Part shown: positions 36,607 to 45,540 of the stretch, piece by piece | How positions within the stretch are numbered: position 1 is the stretch's first letter | How the letters are laid out: every line of letters begins with the position of its first letter | NCBI RefSeq assembly: GCF_002902945.1 | Contig: NZ_CP026101.1 | Location: 1,364,001 to 1,428,000 of the forward strand | Direction of reading: 5' to 3' | From: Paraburkholderia caribensis | GTDB taxonomy: Bacteria > Pseudomonadota > Gammaproteobacteria > Burkholderiales > Burkholderiaceae | Length of the DNA: 64,000 nucleotides | The notes under the pieces: generated by a model | The model's input: only the letters and a program-made list of their open reading frames with translations | Database searches by the model: none | Told to the model about the DNA's origin: nothing | Translations under genes and position numbers: made by a program

Positions 36607-37425
36607 GTGGTTCAAACCCCTGCTTCGCCTTCCTCCAGTATCGCTTCCGACAGTTCCAGCATCGGCGGCGGTTTCACGTCGACGCGTTTCGTGCTCGTCG
36701 AGCCGAGTCATCCCGGCAACGTCGGCGCGGCGGCGCGCGCGTTGAAGACCATGGGCTTTTCACGGCTCGTTCTCGTGTCGCCGCGCGTGGCGGACGTGAA
36801 AAACGACCCCGAGGCGATCGCGATGGCCTCCGGCGCGGACGACGTGCTCGCGTCCGCCCATGTCGTGCCGACGCTCGCCGATGCGCTGTCGGGCGCGCAC
36901 TGGTCGTTGGCGCTGACGGCGCGCGCGCGCGAATACGGGCCGCCCCAGCTCGCGCCGCGCGCGGCCGCGACCCAGGCGCGCGAACACGCCGTGCATGGCG
37001 ATATCGCGCTGGTGTTCGGCAACGAGCGCACGGGGCTGTCCAACGAAGACGTCGAGCGGTGCAGCGCGCTCGCCCATATTCCCGCCAATCCTGCGTACAG
37101 CTCGCTGAATCTGTCGCAGGCCATTCAGGTCCTGTCGTACGAACTGCGCATGGCCTATCTGGTCGACAGCGACGGATCGGAGCCGGTGGCGGGCGGCGCG
37201 GGCACGCTCGCCGCGAGCGACGAAATCGAGCGCATGTACGTGCACCTCGAAAACGCGCTGATCGCGCTCGACTTTCTCGATCCCGGCAACCCGAAAAAAC
37301 TGATGTCGCGCTTGCGGCGGCTGTTCGCGCGTTCGGGTCTGGAGCGTGAAGAGGTCAACATCGTGCGTGGAATTGCGAAGCACATTCTGCTGAAGGCGAA
37401 AGGGCGCGACGGCGACGAGCGTTGA
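36607..37425 (+). CDS. tRNA/rRNA methyltransferase, TrmJ-like (SPOUT)
   Basis: SPOUT-class 2'-O-methyltransferase of the TrmH superfamily, most like TrmJ, which methylates position 32 of tRNAs. The 272-aa product has VEPSHPGNVGAAARALKTMG, VFGNERTGLSNED and the knot motif IPANPAYSSLNLSQAIQVL. The start is uncertain. I chose GTG 36607 (MVQTPASPSSS), because the frame upstream to 36391 shows no family features and would give a product far longer than usual. The C-terminal dimerisation helix region is present. Confidence 0.88.
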   Translation: MVQTPASPSSSIASDSSSIGGGFTSTRFVLVEPSHPGNVGAAARALKTMGFSRLVLVSPRVADVKNDPEAIAMASGADDVLASAHVVPTLADALSGAHWSLALTARAREYGPPQLAPRAAATQAREHAVHGDIALVFGNERTGLSNEDVERCSALAHIPANPAYSSLNLSQAIQVLSYELRMAYLVDSDGSEPVAGGAGTLAASDEIERMYVHLENALIALDFLDPGNPKKLMSRLRRLFARSGLEREEVNIVRGIAKHILLKAKGRDGDER

Positions 37426-37688
37426 GCGGCGCGCGCGTCTCATGCCGGGCGCAGCCGCGTGCGCGGCGGCCTTCGCTTTCCGCGAAAGCGCAAACCTTGT
37501 CGTCCGCGTGGGCTTCCGGCAGGTTCCGCGCATTCGCCCTACAATGGCCCGAAACGTCATAAGCAAAGCTTGCCGGCTGGAATGCACATGATCGCGCCCG
37601 TAACCGCGGACGCGACGGCGCACGCACCGGCGGCCCGCTCCCCGCGCAATGCGCGGCGGCGATCAATCCCTACGACAGCCTCACTGCC

Positions 37689-38501
37689 ATGTTCACGAGA
37701 CTCCGCGAAGACATCGCCACGATCCGCGAGCGCGATCCCGCCGCCCGCAGCGCCTGGGAAGTCCTCACGTGTTACCCGGGCCTGCACGCGCTGATATTCC
37801 ACCGTGTCGCGCATGCCTGCTGGCGCGCCAACCGCCGCTGGATCGCGCGTTTCGTGTCGCAGTTCGGCCGGTTCATGACCGGGATCGAGATTCACCCGGG
37901 CGCGACAGTCGGGCGGCGTGTATTCATCGACCACGGCATGGGCGTCGTGATCGGCGAGACGGCGGAAATCGGCGACGACTGCACGATCTATCAGGGCGTC
38001 ACGCTAGGCGGCACGTCGCTCACGCGCGGCGCGAAACGCCATCCAACGCTGGAGCGCGGCGTGATCGTCGGCGCGGGTGCAAAGGTGCTCGGCGGCTTCA
38101 CGATTGGCGCGGACGCGAAGATCGGCTCGAACGCGGTCGTCGTGAAGCCGGTGCCGGCAGGCGGCACGGCCGTCGGCAATCCGGCGCGCGTGATCATGCC
38201 GGCGACGGCGTCGGTGACGTCGGCTCCCGCACCCGCGGGCGCCGACGGCAAGGCGACGACGGCTCGCCCGGGGTTCTGCGCGTACGGCATCACGCCGAAT
38301 GCCGACGATCCCGTCTCGCTTGCCATTCATGGGCTGGTCAATCACGCGTCGACGCAATCGCAGCGCATCGACGAAGTCGTCGCGGCGCTCGAGCGGCTCG
38401 GCGCCAGCCTTGAAGCGCTGCATGGCGCGGACGCGGCATTGCTCGATCTGCGCCGTCTGTCGGCGGCGATCGAGGGGAAGGTCGAGGAAACGGCGCGCTG
38501 A
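37689..38501 (+). CDS. cysE: serine O-acetyltransferase
   Basis: Makes O-acetylserine from serine and acetyl-CoA for cysteine synthesis. The 270-aa product has a short N-terminal helical domain with MFTRLREDIATIRERDPAA. Left-handed beta-helix hexapeptide repeats follow (IEIHPGATVGRRVFIDHG, IGETAEIGDDCTIYQGVTLGG, GVIVGAGAKVLGG), and then GTAVGNPAR. The ~80-residue C-terminal extension after the helix is longer than in E. coli CysE and is Ala-rich with an amphipathic end. ATG 37689 is the chosen start. TACAAT at about 37541 may be a -10. Confidence 0.92.
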   Translation: MFTRLREDIATIRERDPAARSAWEVLTCYPGLHALIFHRVAHACWRANRRWIARFVSQFGRFMTGIEIHPGATVGRRVFIDHGMGVVIGETAEIGDDCTIYQGVTLGGTSLTRGAKRHPTLERGVIVGAGAKVLGGFTIGADAKIGSNAVVVKPVPAGGTAVGNPARVIMPATASVTSAPAPAGADGKATTARPGFCAYGITPNADDPVSLAIHGLVNHASTQSQRIDEVVAALERLGASLEALHGADAALLDLRRLSAAIEGKVEETAR

Positions 38502-38549
38502 GCGGCGCCAGATCGAAGGGTGCGGGGAGGGGAAAGAGGGTGAAAACGA

Positions 38550-39350
38550 CTACTTGTCCAGCCGCAGCGCCTTGATCCCTTCGGAATCGATGCGTACATA
38601 ACCGCCGCGACGCTCGCCGTGGTCGAGATCCCAGTCGGGCAACACCCAGCGCATACCGCCTTTTTCATGATGCAGCGCTGGCCTGTGGGTATGGCCGTGA
38701 ATGATGGTGGCCGTCTTCGTCTTCTTGAAGAGCGCGGCGATGCCTTCCGACGTCACGTCGTAACGCGGCGATACGGGGCGCTGGCGTCCCGCTTCACTCG
38801 ACCTGCGCATTTTTTCCGCCAGAGCCTTACGCCAGCGATACGGCCACACAAGAAACAGCCACTGCGCGAAATGGTTGCGCGCGAAGCCGCGAAAGCGCTG
38901 ATATTTGCGGTCCGACGTGCATTGCGCGTCGCCGTGGGTGAGCGCGATTTTCGTGCCGAACGCGGTGATGACGAACGGATCGGGCAGCCAGATGGCACCC
39001 GCCGCTTTCATGAAGCGCTTGCCCAGAAGGAAGTCGCGATTGCCGTGCATGATGTAGAGCGCGATGCCGCGCTCCGAGAGCGTGTGCATCAGCGCGGCCA
39101 TGCGGGCGGGAAAAGGTTCGGCGAGCATGTCGTCGCCGATCCAGTATTCGAACAGGTCGCCGAGAATAAAAACGGAATCCGCATGCTCGGCCGTCACGCG
39201 GATGAAATGCTCGAACGCGTGGACCGTCTGTGGGATCGCCTCGCTCAGATGCAGGTCGGCGATAAAGAAAAACGGGCGCGCCGCGTGCGGGCGTTTGCCC
39301 TCGCCAGGCACGCCCGCAGCGACGCTTCGCAGCGGCGTCTCTTGCAGCAT
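38550..39350 (-). CDS. lpxH: UDP-2,3-diacylglucosamine diphosphatase LpxH
   Basis: Metallophosphoesterase of lipid A synthesis that cleaves UDP-2,3-diacylglucosamine to lipid X and UMP at the membrane surface. The 266-aa product keeps all five metal motifs: IADLHL, GDLFEYWIGDD, GNRDFL, THGDAQC and HGHTHRP. About 25 residues precede the catalytic core. The gene is followed (upstream on the map, same strand) by two cyclophilin genes; lpxH next to ppiB is common in proteobacteria. Confidence 0.94.
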   Translation of the reverse strand: MLQETPLRSVAAGVPGEGKRPHAARPFFFIADLHLSEAIPQTVHAFEHFIRVTAEHADSVFILGDLFEYWIGDDMLAEPFPARMAALMHTLSERGIALYIMHGNRDFLLGKRFMKAAGAIWLPDPFVITAFGTKIALTHGDAQCTSDRKYQRFRGFARNHFAQWLFLVWPYRWRKALAEKMRRSSEAGRQRPVSPRYDVTSEGIAALFKKTKTATIIHGHTHRPALHHEKGGMRWVLPDWDLDHGERRGGYVRIDSEGIKALRLDK

Positions 39351-39415
39351 GGAAGTGTGCTTCTCTAGTTGCTCAGCGCTTCTTAAAGAATAGGCTGTTC
39401 GTATGAGTAATTCTC

Positions 39416-39910
39416 TTACTCGACGACAACGGCCTTTTCAATGATCACGTCGTCGACGGGCACGTCCTGGTGGAAGCCCTTCGAGCCCGTCTTCACCTTG
39501 CGGATCGCGTCGACGACTTCGAGGCCTTCGACGACCTTGCCGAACACCGCGTAGCCCCAGCCTTGCGGCGTCGGCGACGAGTGGTTCAGGAAGTCGTTGT
39601 CGTTGACGTTGATGAAGAACTGAGCCGTCGCCGAGTGCGGGTCGTTCGTGCGCGCCATCGCGATCGAACCCTTCACGTTCTTCAGACCGTTGTTCGCTTC
39701 GTTGGCGATCGGCGTGCTGGTCGGCTTCTGCGTCATGCCGGGCTCGAAACCGCCGCCCTGGATCATGAAGCCGTCGATCACGCGATGGAACACCGTGTTG
39801 TCGTAGTGGCCGGCCTTCACGTAGGCGAGGAAGTTTTCAACCGACTTCGGCGCCTTCTCTGCGTCCAGTTCCAGCTTGATGACGCCGTGGTTCGTGTGCA
39901 GTTCAACCAT
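39416..39910 (-). CDS. ppiB: cytoplasmic peptidyl-prolyl isomerase (cyclophilin, PpiB-like)
   Basis: Cyclophilin of 164 aa without a signal peptide, so cytoplasmic. Active-site segments FHRVIDGFMIQGG and MARTNDPHSATAQFFIN are intact. ATG 39910 is chosen because AAAGGAAA lies just upstream and the extension to 40048 is not cyclophilin-like. A paralogue with a signal peptide is encoded 239 bp upstream on the same strand. Confidence 0.93.
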   Translation of the reverse strand: MVELHTNHGVIKLELDAEKAPKSVENFLAYVKAGHYDNTVFHRVIDGFMIQGGGFEPGMTQKPTSTPIANEANNGLKNVKGSIAMARTNDPHSATAQFFINVNDNDFLNHSSPTPQGWGYAVFGKVVEGLEVVDAIRKVKTGSKGFHQDVPVDDVIIEKAVVVE

Positions 39911-40149
39911 GATGATTTCCTTTGGGTCTAGGTGAGTGGAGGGCGCGGTGCATCGCCGTCTGTGCGGCCATCGGCCTGCGCCCGTGGCATGGTTAGTTCG
40001 GTGCCGCGCTGGCGCCGTGCATCGAGTTGCCGGCGGCGTGCGCGTCACCCTGTTTGCAAATGCTTCGTTTGCCCGTGTGCTACCGAGCGCCTTCTCGCGG
40101 TCCGCAGGGCCGCTTCATTGCCAAATTCTGTTCCTGGCTTATTGCCGGG

Positions 40150-40731
40150 TTACTTACCGACGATTGTCGCCGACTGGAGCACGATCTGCTTTTGCGGCAC
40201 ATCGCTCATCGGGCCGCGCGAGGTGGTCGGCGTGCCCTCGATCTTCTTCACGACGTCCATGCCCGACGTGACCTTGCCGAACACCGCGTAGCCGTTGCCG
40301 TCCGGATTCGGATAGTCGAGGCCCGCATTGTCGACCGTGTTGATGAAGAACTGCGCGGTGGCAGAATTCGGGTCGCTCGTGCGTGCCATCGCGATCGTGC
40401 CCGTCATGTTCTTCAGGCCGTTGCGGCTTTCGAGCGGAATCGGCGCGCGCGTCGGTTTTTCCGCATAGCTCGTCGTGTAGCCGCCGCCCTGGACCATGAA
40501 GCCGGGAATCACGCGATGGAAGATCGTCCCGTTATATTGACCGGATTTCACGTAGTCGAGGAAATTGGCAACCGTCTTCGGCGCTTTCTCAGGATACAAC
40601 TCGACGCGGATATCGCCTTCCGACGTCTTCAAGAGAACGGACGGATGCGCAGCCTGTGATCCGTTTTGCGCAAAAGCCGGTGCGTTCGCGATCAGGGCGG
40701 CGCTGCCGAGCGCCAACATCAACCATTTCAT
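40150..40731 (-). CDS. ppiA: periplasmic peptidyl-prolyl isomerase (cyclophilin, PpiA-like)
   Basis: Cyclophilin of 193 aa with a clear signal peptide (cleavage expected after APAFA, residue 21), so periplasmic. The active-site segments FHRVIPGFMVQGGG and MARTSDPNSATAQFFIN are preserved. Together with the neighbouring ppiB-like gene it forms a cytoplasm/periplasm paralogue pair, probably from an old duplication. The TPR gene lies upstream on the same strand. Confidence 0.9.
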   Translation of the reverse strand: MKWLMLALGSAALIANAPAFAQNGSQAAHPSVLLKTSEGDIRVELYPEKAPKTVANFLDYVKSGQYNGTIFHRVIPGFMVQGGGYTTSYAEKPTRAPIPLESRNGLKNMTGTIAMARTSDPNSATAQFFINTVDNAGLDYPNPDGNGYAVFGKVTSGMDVVKKIEGTPTTSRGPMSDVPQKQIVLQSATIVGK

Positions 40732-40813
40732 GTAAATCCTCGGGGTGAAAACAGGGTGAACTCAGATGAAAGACGTCGACAGGCGCGCTGCCTGAAGGCA
40801 TGCGTGCCGGCGC

Positions 40814-41635
40814 TCACTGCGATGGTGCAACGTACGGCGGCGTCGCGAGCGAACCGTTCGGGCCGCCGAACGTGAAACCGGGCGTCTCGGTAACGTTCTG
40901 CATGGCGCGATTCGTGTAGCCGGTATCAGCCGGCTGGCTGGTCTTCGTCACGGGCGTCTTGCGCGGCGTGACGATTTTCTCGATGTCGGCGATGCGCTGC
41001 GTTGTCGTGCCGTTGCCTGCGCCCAGATTTTGTGCGCGGCGATACGCCTGATCCGCCATGCGCAGATAGAGGTCGCCGAGATTCTCGTACGCGAGGCCGT
41101 AGCCGGGGCTCGCCTTGACGGCCGTTTCCAGCGCGGCGCGCGCTTCCGTATAGCGGCCCTGCTTCGCGTAGAGCGCAGCGAGGTTGTTGTACGGTTCGGG
41201 CAGTTCGGGGAATGTCTCGGTGAGTTCAGTGAATGCGGCGATCGCTTCGTCGTCGCGGTTCAGACGCGCAAGCACGGTGGCGCGCTTGAACTTGGCTTGC
41301 GCGTCGCGCGGATTCGTCGCGATGCGCGCATCGAGCTGCGTGAGCGCGGCCGTCCAGTTCTTCTGCTGGATCGACGCGTCGGCGTCGGGTGTCGCGTCGC
41401 GCACGGCCGGACCGTGTGCGACGGTCGGCGTTTTCTGCGCGAAGGCGGGCGCGGCAGGCAGGACCATGAGGGCGAGGCCGCAGCAGGTCGCGCCCGCTGC
41501 CGTGCTCAGCGCCGCGAGCAAACCCGGACGGGCACCCGCACGGAACGAGATGCCGGAAATCGGGCGTAGCGTCGAGCGGAGCGCCGTCGCGAAGAGGGGC
41601 GTGGCGCCTCGCGCGCGGCCGCTGGAGTGTTTCAT
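40814..41635 (-). CDS. exported tetratricopeptide-repeat protein
   Basis: 273 aa from ATG 41635. A long basic N-terminus and hydrophobic stretch end in APAFA (about residue 66), suggesting export with an unusually long n-region; a later start is possible. TPR-like helices follow from about 85 to 190, with AKFKRATVLARLNRDDEAIAAF and NNLAALYAKQGRYTEARAAL. The C-terminal part is low-complexity and ends in a Gly/Pro-rich tail. It is divergent from cysS and upstream of the cyclophilin pair, so a periplasmic assembly role is possible but not shown. Confidence 0.8.
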   Translation of the reverse strand: MKHSSGRARGATPLFATALRSTLRPISGISFRAGARPGLLAALSTAAGATCCGLALMVLPAAPAFAQKTPTVAHGPAVRDATPDADASIQQKNWTAALTQLDARIATNPRDAQAKFKRATVLARLNRDDEAIAAFTELTETFPELPEPYNNLAALYAKQGRYTEARAALETAVKASPGYGLAYENLGDLYLRMADQAYRRAQNLGAGNGTTTQRIADIEKIVTPRKTPVTKTSQPADTGYTNRAMQNVTETPGFTFGGPNGSLATPPYVAPSQ

Positions 41636-41650
41636 AGGCTCAGGTCGGGA

Positions 41651-41659
41651 TGTTATACT
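41651..41659 (+). promoter_or_regulatory. extended -10 promoter, probably for cysS
   Basis: TGTTATACT gives TGn plus TATACT (5/6 match to consensus). Transcription would begin near 41666, leaving a leader of about 220 nt before cysS. No -35 is obvious. Confidence 0.5.
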
Positions 41660-41885
41660 CCGACCCATTCTAACAAAAGGTCTGCGCGTTCCGTCGAACC
41701 ACAGACTGTCTTTTCGCCACTCGTGGTCGTCTCCGCCTTGACGTCAGCCTGATCCCGCGCCGTTGCGCGACGGCTGTCAGTCATGCCGCACCGCCCGTGT
41801 TCGTACAGCATGCAGTTGCATGATTGCTTCGGGCGCGGTATGAACGAAGACCAAGCGGATTTCTTTCGGCCCACGCATCGTCTCT

Positions 41886-43283
41886 ATGGAATCTCTGCGC
41901 ATTTACAACACGCTCGCGCGTGACAAGCAAAATTTCGTGCCGCTTCATGAAGGCGAAGTGCGTATGTATGTCTGCGGGATGACGGTGTACGACTACTGTC
42001 ACGTGGGCCATGCGCGGGTGATGGTCGTATTCGACATCGTGCAGCGCTGGCTGCGCACGCTCGGCTACAAGGTCACCTACGTGCGCAATATCACCGACAT
42101 CGAAGACAAGATCATTCGTCGCGCAGTCGAGAACGGCGAGTCGATCCGCGCGCTGACGGACCGCTTCATCGCGGCGCTGCACGAGGATGCGGACGCGCTC
42201 GGCATCGAGCGGCCCGATCTCGAGCCGCGCGCGACGGACTTCATTCCGCAGATGCTCGGCATGATCGAGAAGCTCGAGCAGAACGGCTACGCGTATCAGG
42301 CCGCCGACGGCGACGTGAACTACGCGGTGCGCAAGTTCGCGAACTATGGCGCGCTGTCGGGCAAGTCGCTCGAGGACCTGCGCGCGGGCGAGCGCGTCGC
42401 CGCCAACGACGCGAAGCAGGACCCGCTCGACTTCGTGCTGTGGAAGCAGTCGAAGCCCGACGAGCCCGCCGACACCGGTTGGGATTCGAAGTACGGGCGC
42501 GGCCGTCCTGGCTGGCACATCGAGTGCTCGGCGATGGGCTGCACGCTGCTCGGCGAACATTTCGACATTCATGGCGGCGGCCAGGACCTGCAGTTTCCGC
42601 ACCACGAAAACGAAATCGCGCAAAGTGAAGGCGCGACACATCAAACCTTCGTCAATTACTGGATGCACAACGGCTACGTGCAGATCGACAATGAGAAGAT
42701 GTCGAAGTCGCTCGGCAACTTCTTCACGATCCGCGAGGTGCTCGCGAAGTACGATGCCGAAGTCGTGCGGTTCTTCATTGCGCGCGCGCATTACCGCTCG
42801 CCGCTGAACTACAGCGACACGCATCTCGACGATGCGCGCAGCGCGCTTGCGCGTCTGTATACCGCGCTGAAGGACACGCCGCCGGAAGCGGGCGAGATCG
42901 ACTGGGACGAAGCGCACGCGCAGCGTTTTCGCGCGGCGATGAACGACGACTTCAATACGCCTGTTGCCGTGTCGGTGCTGTTCGAGCTGGCGAGCGAAGT
43001 GAACCGCACGCGTGATGCCGCGCTGGCCCGTCAGTTGCACGGTCTGGCGCTGGTGCTCGGATTGCTCAGGCGCGAACCGCGCGCCTATTTGCAGCAGGCG
43101 GCGGGCAGCGAAAGCGAGGGTGCGCTCGATGTCGCAGCGATCGAATCGAAGATCGCCGCGCGCGTCGCCGCAAAGCAGGCAAAGGACTACGCCGAGGCAG
43201 ACCGGATCCGCAAGGAATTGCTGGATGCCGGTGTTGCGCTCGAAGACAAACCGGGCGGGTTGACCGAGTGGCGGCGCGTTTGA
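41886..43283 (+). CDS. cysS: cysteine--tRNA ligase
   Basis: Class I synthetase that charges tRNA-Cys. The 465-aa product has the zinc/active-site start YVCGMTVYDYCHVGHAR (HIGH-type motif HVGH), GRPGWHIECSAM with further zinc ligands, and the KMSKS loop EKMSKSLGN. A helical anticodon-binding C-terminus follows. ATG 41886 fits the family. The AlkA-like gene follows 47 nt later. Confidence 0.97.
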   Translation: MESLRIYNTLARDKQNFVPLHEGEVRMYVCGMTVYDYCHVGHARVMVVFDIVQRWLRTLGYKVTYVRNITDIEDKIIRRAVENGESIRALTDRFIAALHEDADALGIERPDLEPRATDFIPQMLGMIEKLEQNGYAYQAADGDVNYAVRKFANYGALSGKSLEDLRAGERVAANDAKQDPLDFVLWKQSKPDEPADTGWDSKYGRGRPGWHIECSAMGCTLLGEHFDIHGGGQDLQFPHHENEIAQSEGATHQTFVNYWMHNGYVQIDNEKMSKSLGNFFTIREVLAKYDAEVVRFFIARAHYRSPLNYSDTHLDDARSALARLYTALKDTPPEAGEIDWDEAHAQRFRAAMNDDFNTPVAVSVLFELASEVNRTRDAALARQLHGLALVLGLLRREPRAYLQQAAGSESEGALDVAAIESKIAARVAAKQAKDYAEADRIRKELLDAGVALEDKPGGLTEWRRV

Positions 43284-43330
43284 GCGCACCTCGCACTTCC
43301 CACTGATCGACTCGCCAGGCAGGAGGCAGG

Positions 43331-44380
43331 ATGGCAACGGCCACGAAGACGCCGGCTAAACGGGCCACGTCTCAATCAAACGCGGCAGCTAAGGTAAAGG
43401 CAGTACGGGCGCGAAGCGGCGCAGCGAAGGTGGCGGTGAAATCGGCGTCGGCGAAAGGCGCCAAGGCGGGTTTGCATGGCCCGCGCAAAACGACGGGTTC
43501 GCACGGCGCGCTGGCAAAGCAGTCGTCGTCCCGACACCTGCCCAACGGCGCGGACCTGCCCGAAGCAACCGCTGTGAAGCCGTCGCGCGCGCGGGCCGCG
43601 CACGCGAAGGGCAACGGGTCGCTGCCAGCGGAACTCGCAGGCGATCTGCAGGAGCTCGCGCACGAAACCCGCGAGGGCGAAACGGTGCGCAAGCTGCGCG
43701 CGGCCGTGCCGTCGGCGGAAAGCGAACAGGCCGTGCAGGGCGACCCGCAGTCGTCCGTCGTCACGCGTCCGGCGTATTGGGACAAGGCCTGTGCCGATCT
43801 CGTCAAGCGCGACCGCATTCTGAAGAAGCTCATCCCGAAGTTCGGTCCCGTGCATCTGTCGAGCCGCGCCGATCCGTTCGTCACGCTCGCGCGCTCGGTG
43901 ATCGGCCAGCAGATTTCCGTCGCGTCCGCGCAGTCGATGTGGCAGCGCATCGTCGCCGCCTGTCCGAAGCTCGTGCCGCAACAGATCATCAAGCTCGGCC
44001 AGGACAATCTGATGAGCTGCGGCGTCTCGAAGCGCAAGGCCGAGTACATTCTCGATCTCGCGCATCACTTCGTCTCGGGTGCATTACACGTCGGCAAGTG
44101 GACGTCGATGGAAGACGAGGACGTGATCGCCGAACTGACGCAGATTCGCGGCATCAGCCGCTGGACGGCCGAAATGTTCCTGATTTTCGATCTGTCGCGT
44201 CCGGACGTGCTGCCGCTCGACGACCCGAATCTGATCCACGCGATCAGCCAGAACTATTTCAGCGGTGAGCCGGTGACGCGCAGCGAAGCGCGTGAAGTCG
44301 CCGCGAACTGGGAGCCGTGGCGCACCGTCGCGACCTGGTACATGTGGCGCAGCCTCGATCCCGCGCCGGCCGGCGGCTGA
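43331..44380 (+). CDS. AlkA-like DNA-3-methyladenine glycosylase with a long basic N-terminal tail
   Basis: HhH-GPD base-excision glycosylase of 349 aa. The catalytic domain occupies about residues 145-345. It has LARSVIGQQISVASAQSMW, the helix-hairpin-helix around TQIRGISRWTAEMFLIF, and the catalytic Asp in LPLDDPNL. The first ~130 residues are unlike usual AlkA: rich in Ala, Lys, Arg and Ser, probably disordered and DNA-binding. ATG 43331 follows AGGAGG. An elaborate terminator lies after the stop. Confidence 0.88.
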   Translation: MATATKTPAKRATSQSNAAAKVKAVRARSGAAKVAVKSASAKGAKAGLHGPRKTTGSHGALAKQSSSRHLPNGADLPEATAVKPSRARAAHAKGNGSLPAELAGDLQELAHETREGETVRKLRAAVPSAESEQAVQGDPQSSVVTRPAYWDKACADLVKRDRILKKLIPKFGPVHLSSRADPFVTLARSVIGQQISVASAQSMWQRIVAACPKLVPQQIIKLGQDNLMSCGVSKRKAEYILDLAHHFVSGALHVGKWTSMEDEDVIAELTQIRGISRWTAEMFLIFDLSRPDVLPLDDPNLIHAISQNYFSGEPVTRSEAREVAANWEPWRTVATWYMWRSLDPAPAGG

Positions 44381-44405
44381 AGCGAAGCATTGAAGCAAGA
44401 AGGCA

Positions 44406-44458
44406 AAAACCGTCGGAATCTATCGATTTGGTAAAATTGATAGATTCGAGACGGTTTT
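44406..44458 (+). terminator. long two-part terminator hairpin after the AlkA-like gene
   Basis: An outer 9-bp stem (44406-44414 with 44450-44458) and an inner 8-bp stem (44417-44424 with 44439-44446) form one long hairpin ending in TTTT. Its last bases are shared with the TTGACA at 44457. Confidence 0.8.
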
Positions 44459-44482
44459 GACATGGGCGCGCGCGGTTAGAAT
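44457..44482 (+). promoter_or_regulatory. promoter of accA, overlapping the upstream terminator
   Basis: A perfect -35 TTGACA (44457-44462) and TAGAAT (44477-44482) with a short 14-bp spacer; GAATAC at 44479-44484 gives 16 bp. Transcription would begin near 44490, about 27 nt before accA. Confidence 0.55.
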
Positions 44483-44516
44483 ACGCGCTGCCGGTAAGTC
44501 GAAGGATTAAAAACCA

Positions 44517-45488
44517 ATGAAGACCACCTTTCTGGATTTCGAGCAGCCGATCGCGGAGCTCGAAGCGAAAATCGAAGAATTGCGCTTCGTGCAGGACGAT
44601 TCGGCCGTCGATATTTCGGAAGAGATCGAGCGGCTGTCGAAGAAAAGCCAGCAGCTCACGAAAGATCTGTATACCAACCTGACGCCGTGGCAGGTTTCGC
44701 AGATTGCGCGTCATCCGCAGCGTCCGTACACGCAGGACTACATCAACGAACTGTTCACCGATTTCCACGAACTGCATGGCGACCGCTCGTATGCGGACGA
44801 CCTGTCGATCGTCGGCGGCCTCGCGCGTTTCAACGGCCAGCCGTGCATGGTGATCGGTCATCAGAAGGGCCGCGACACGAAAGAGCGCGCGCTGCGCAAT
44901 TTCGGCATGCCGCGCCCCGAAGGCTATCGCAAGGCTGAACGTCTGATGCGTCTCGCCGAGAAGTTCGGCCTGCCGCTCTTCACGTTCATCGACACGCCGG
45001 GCGCGTATCCCGGCATCGGCGCGGAAGAACGCGGCCAGTCCGAAGCGATCGGCCGCAATCTGTATGTGATGGCCGAATTGAAGACGCCCATCATCTCGAC
45101 GATCATCGGCGAAGGCGGTTCGGGCGGCGCATTGGCCGTCGCCGTCGCGGATAGCGTGCTGATGCTGCAGTTCTCGACGTACTCGGTGATCTCGCCGGAA
45201 GGCTGCGCGTCGATTCTGTGGAAGAGCGCCGCGAAAGCGCCGGAAGCGGCGGAAGCGCTGGGCTTGACTGCACATCGGCTGAAGGCGCTGAACCTGATCG
45301 ACAAGATCGTGAATGAGCCGCTCGGCGGCGCGCATCGCGATCCGAAGGGCATGGCGGCGTTGCTGCGCCGCGCGCTCGCCGATTCGCTGCGCCAGTTCCA
45401 GGGCATGAGCACGAACGATCTGCGTCAACGCCGCTTTGAACGCCTGATGGCCTACGGCAAGTTCAAGGAAACGACGCCGGGCGCGTAA
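44517..45488 (+). CDS. accA: acetyl-CoA carboxylase carboxyltransferase subunit alpha
   Basis: Alpha half of the carboxyltransferase that makes malonyl-CoA for fatty-acid synthesis. The 323-aa product has the N-terminal coiled helix (FLDFEQPIAELEAKIEEL), GHQKGRDTKER, FIDTPGAYPGIGAEERGQ, and the oxyanion loop IIGEGGSGGALA. ATG 44517 has an AAGGA ribosome site. tilS follows 52 nt later. Confidence 0.97.
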   Translation: MKTTFLDFEQPIAELEAKIEELRFVQDDSAVDISEEIERLSKKSQQLTKDLYTNLTPWQVSQIARHPQRPYTQDYINELFTDFHELHGDRSYADDLSIVGGLARFNGQPCMVIGHQKGRDTKERALRNFGMPRPEGYRKAERLMRLAEKFGLPLFTFIDTPGAYPGIGAEERGQSEAIGRNLYVMAELKTPIISTIIGEGGSGGALAVAVADSVLMLQFSTYSVISPEGCASILWKSAAKAPEAAEALGLTAHRLKALNLIDKIVNEPLGGAHRDPKGMAALLRRALADSLRQFQGMSTNDLRQRRFERLMAYGKFKETTPGA

Positions 45489-45540
45489 GCCTTGCGTTCT
45501 CTTTCGAAGGCGCCTTGCGTACCGCAAGCGCCGTCACACC

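Noticed and set aside
37426..37688. Small gene upstream of cysE
   Set aside because: The open frames here have no ribosome site or family features; the stretch is better read as the cysE leader.
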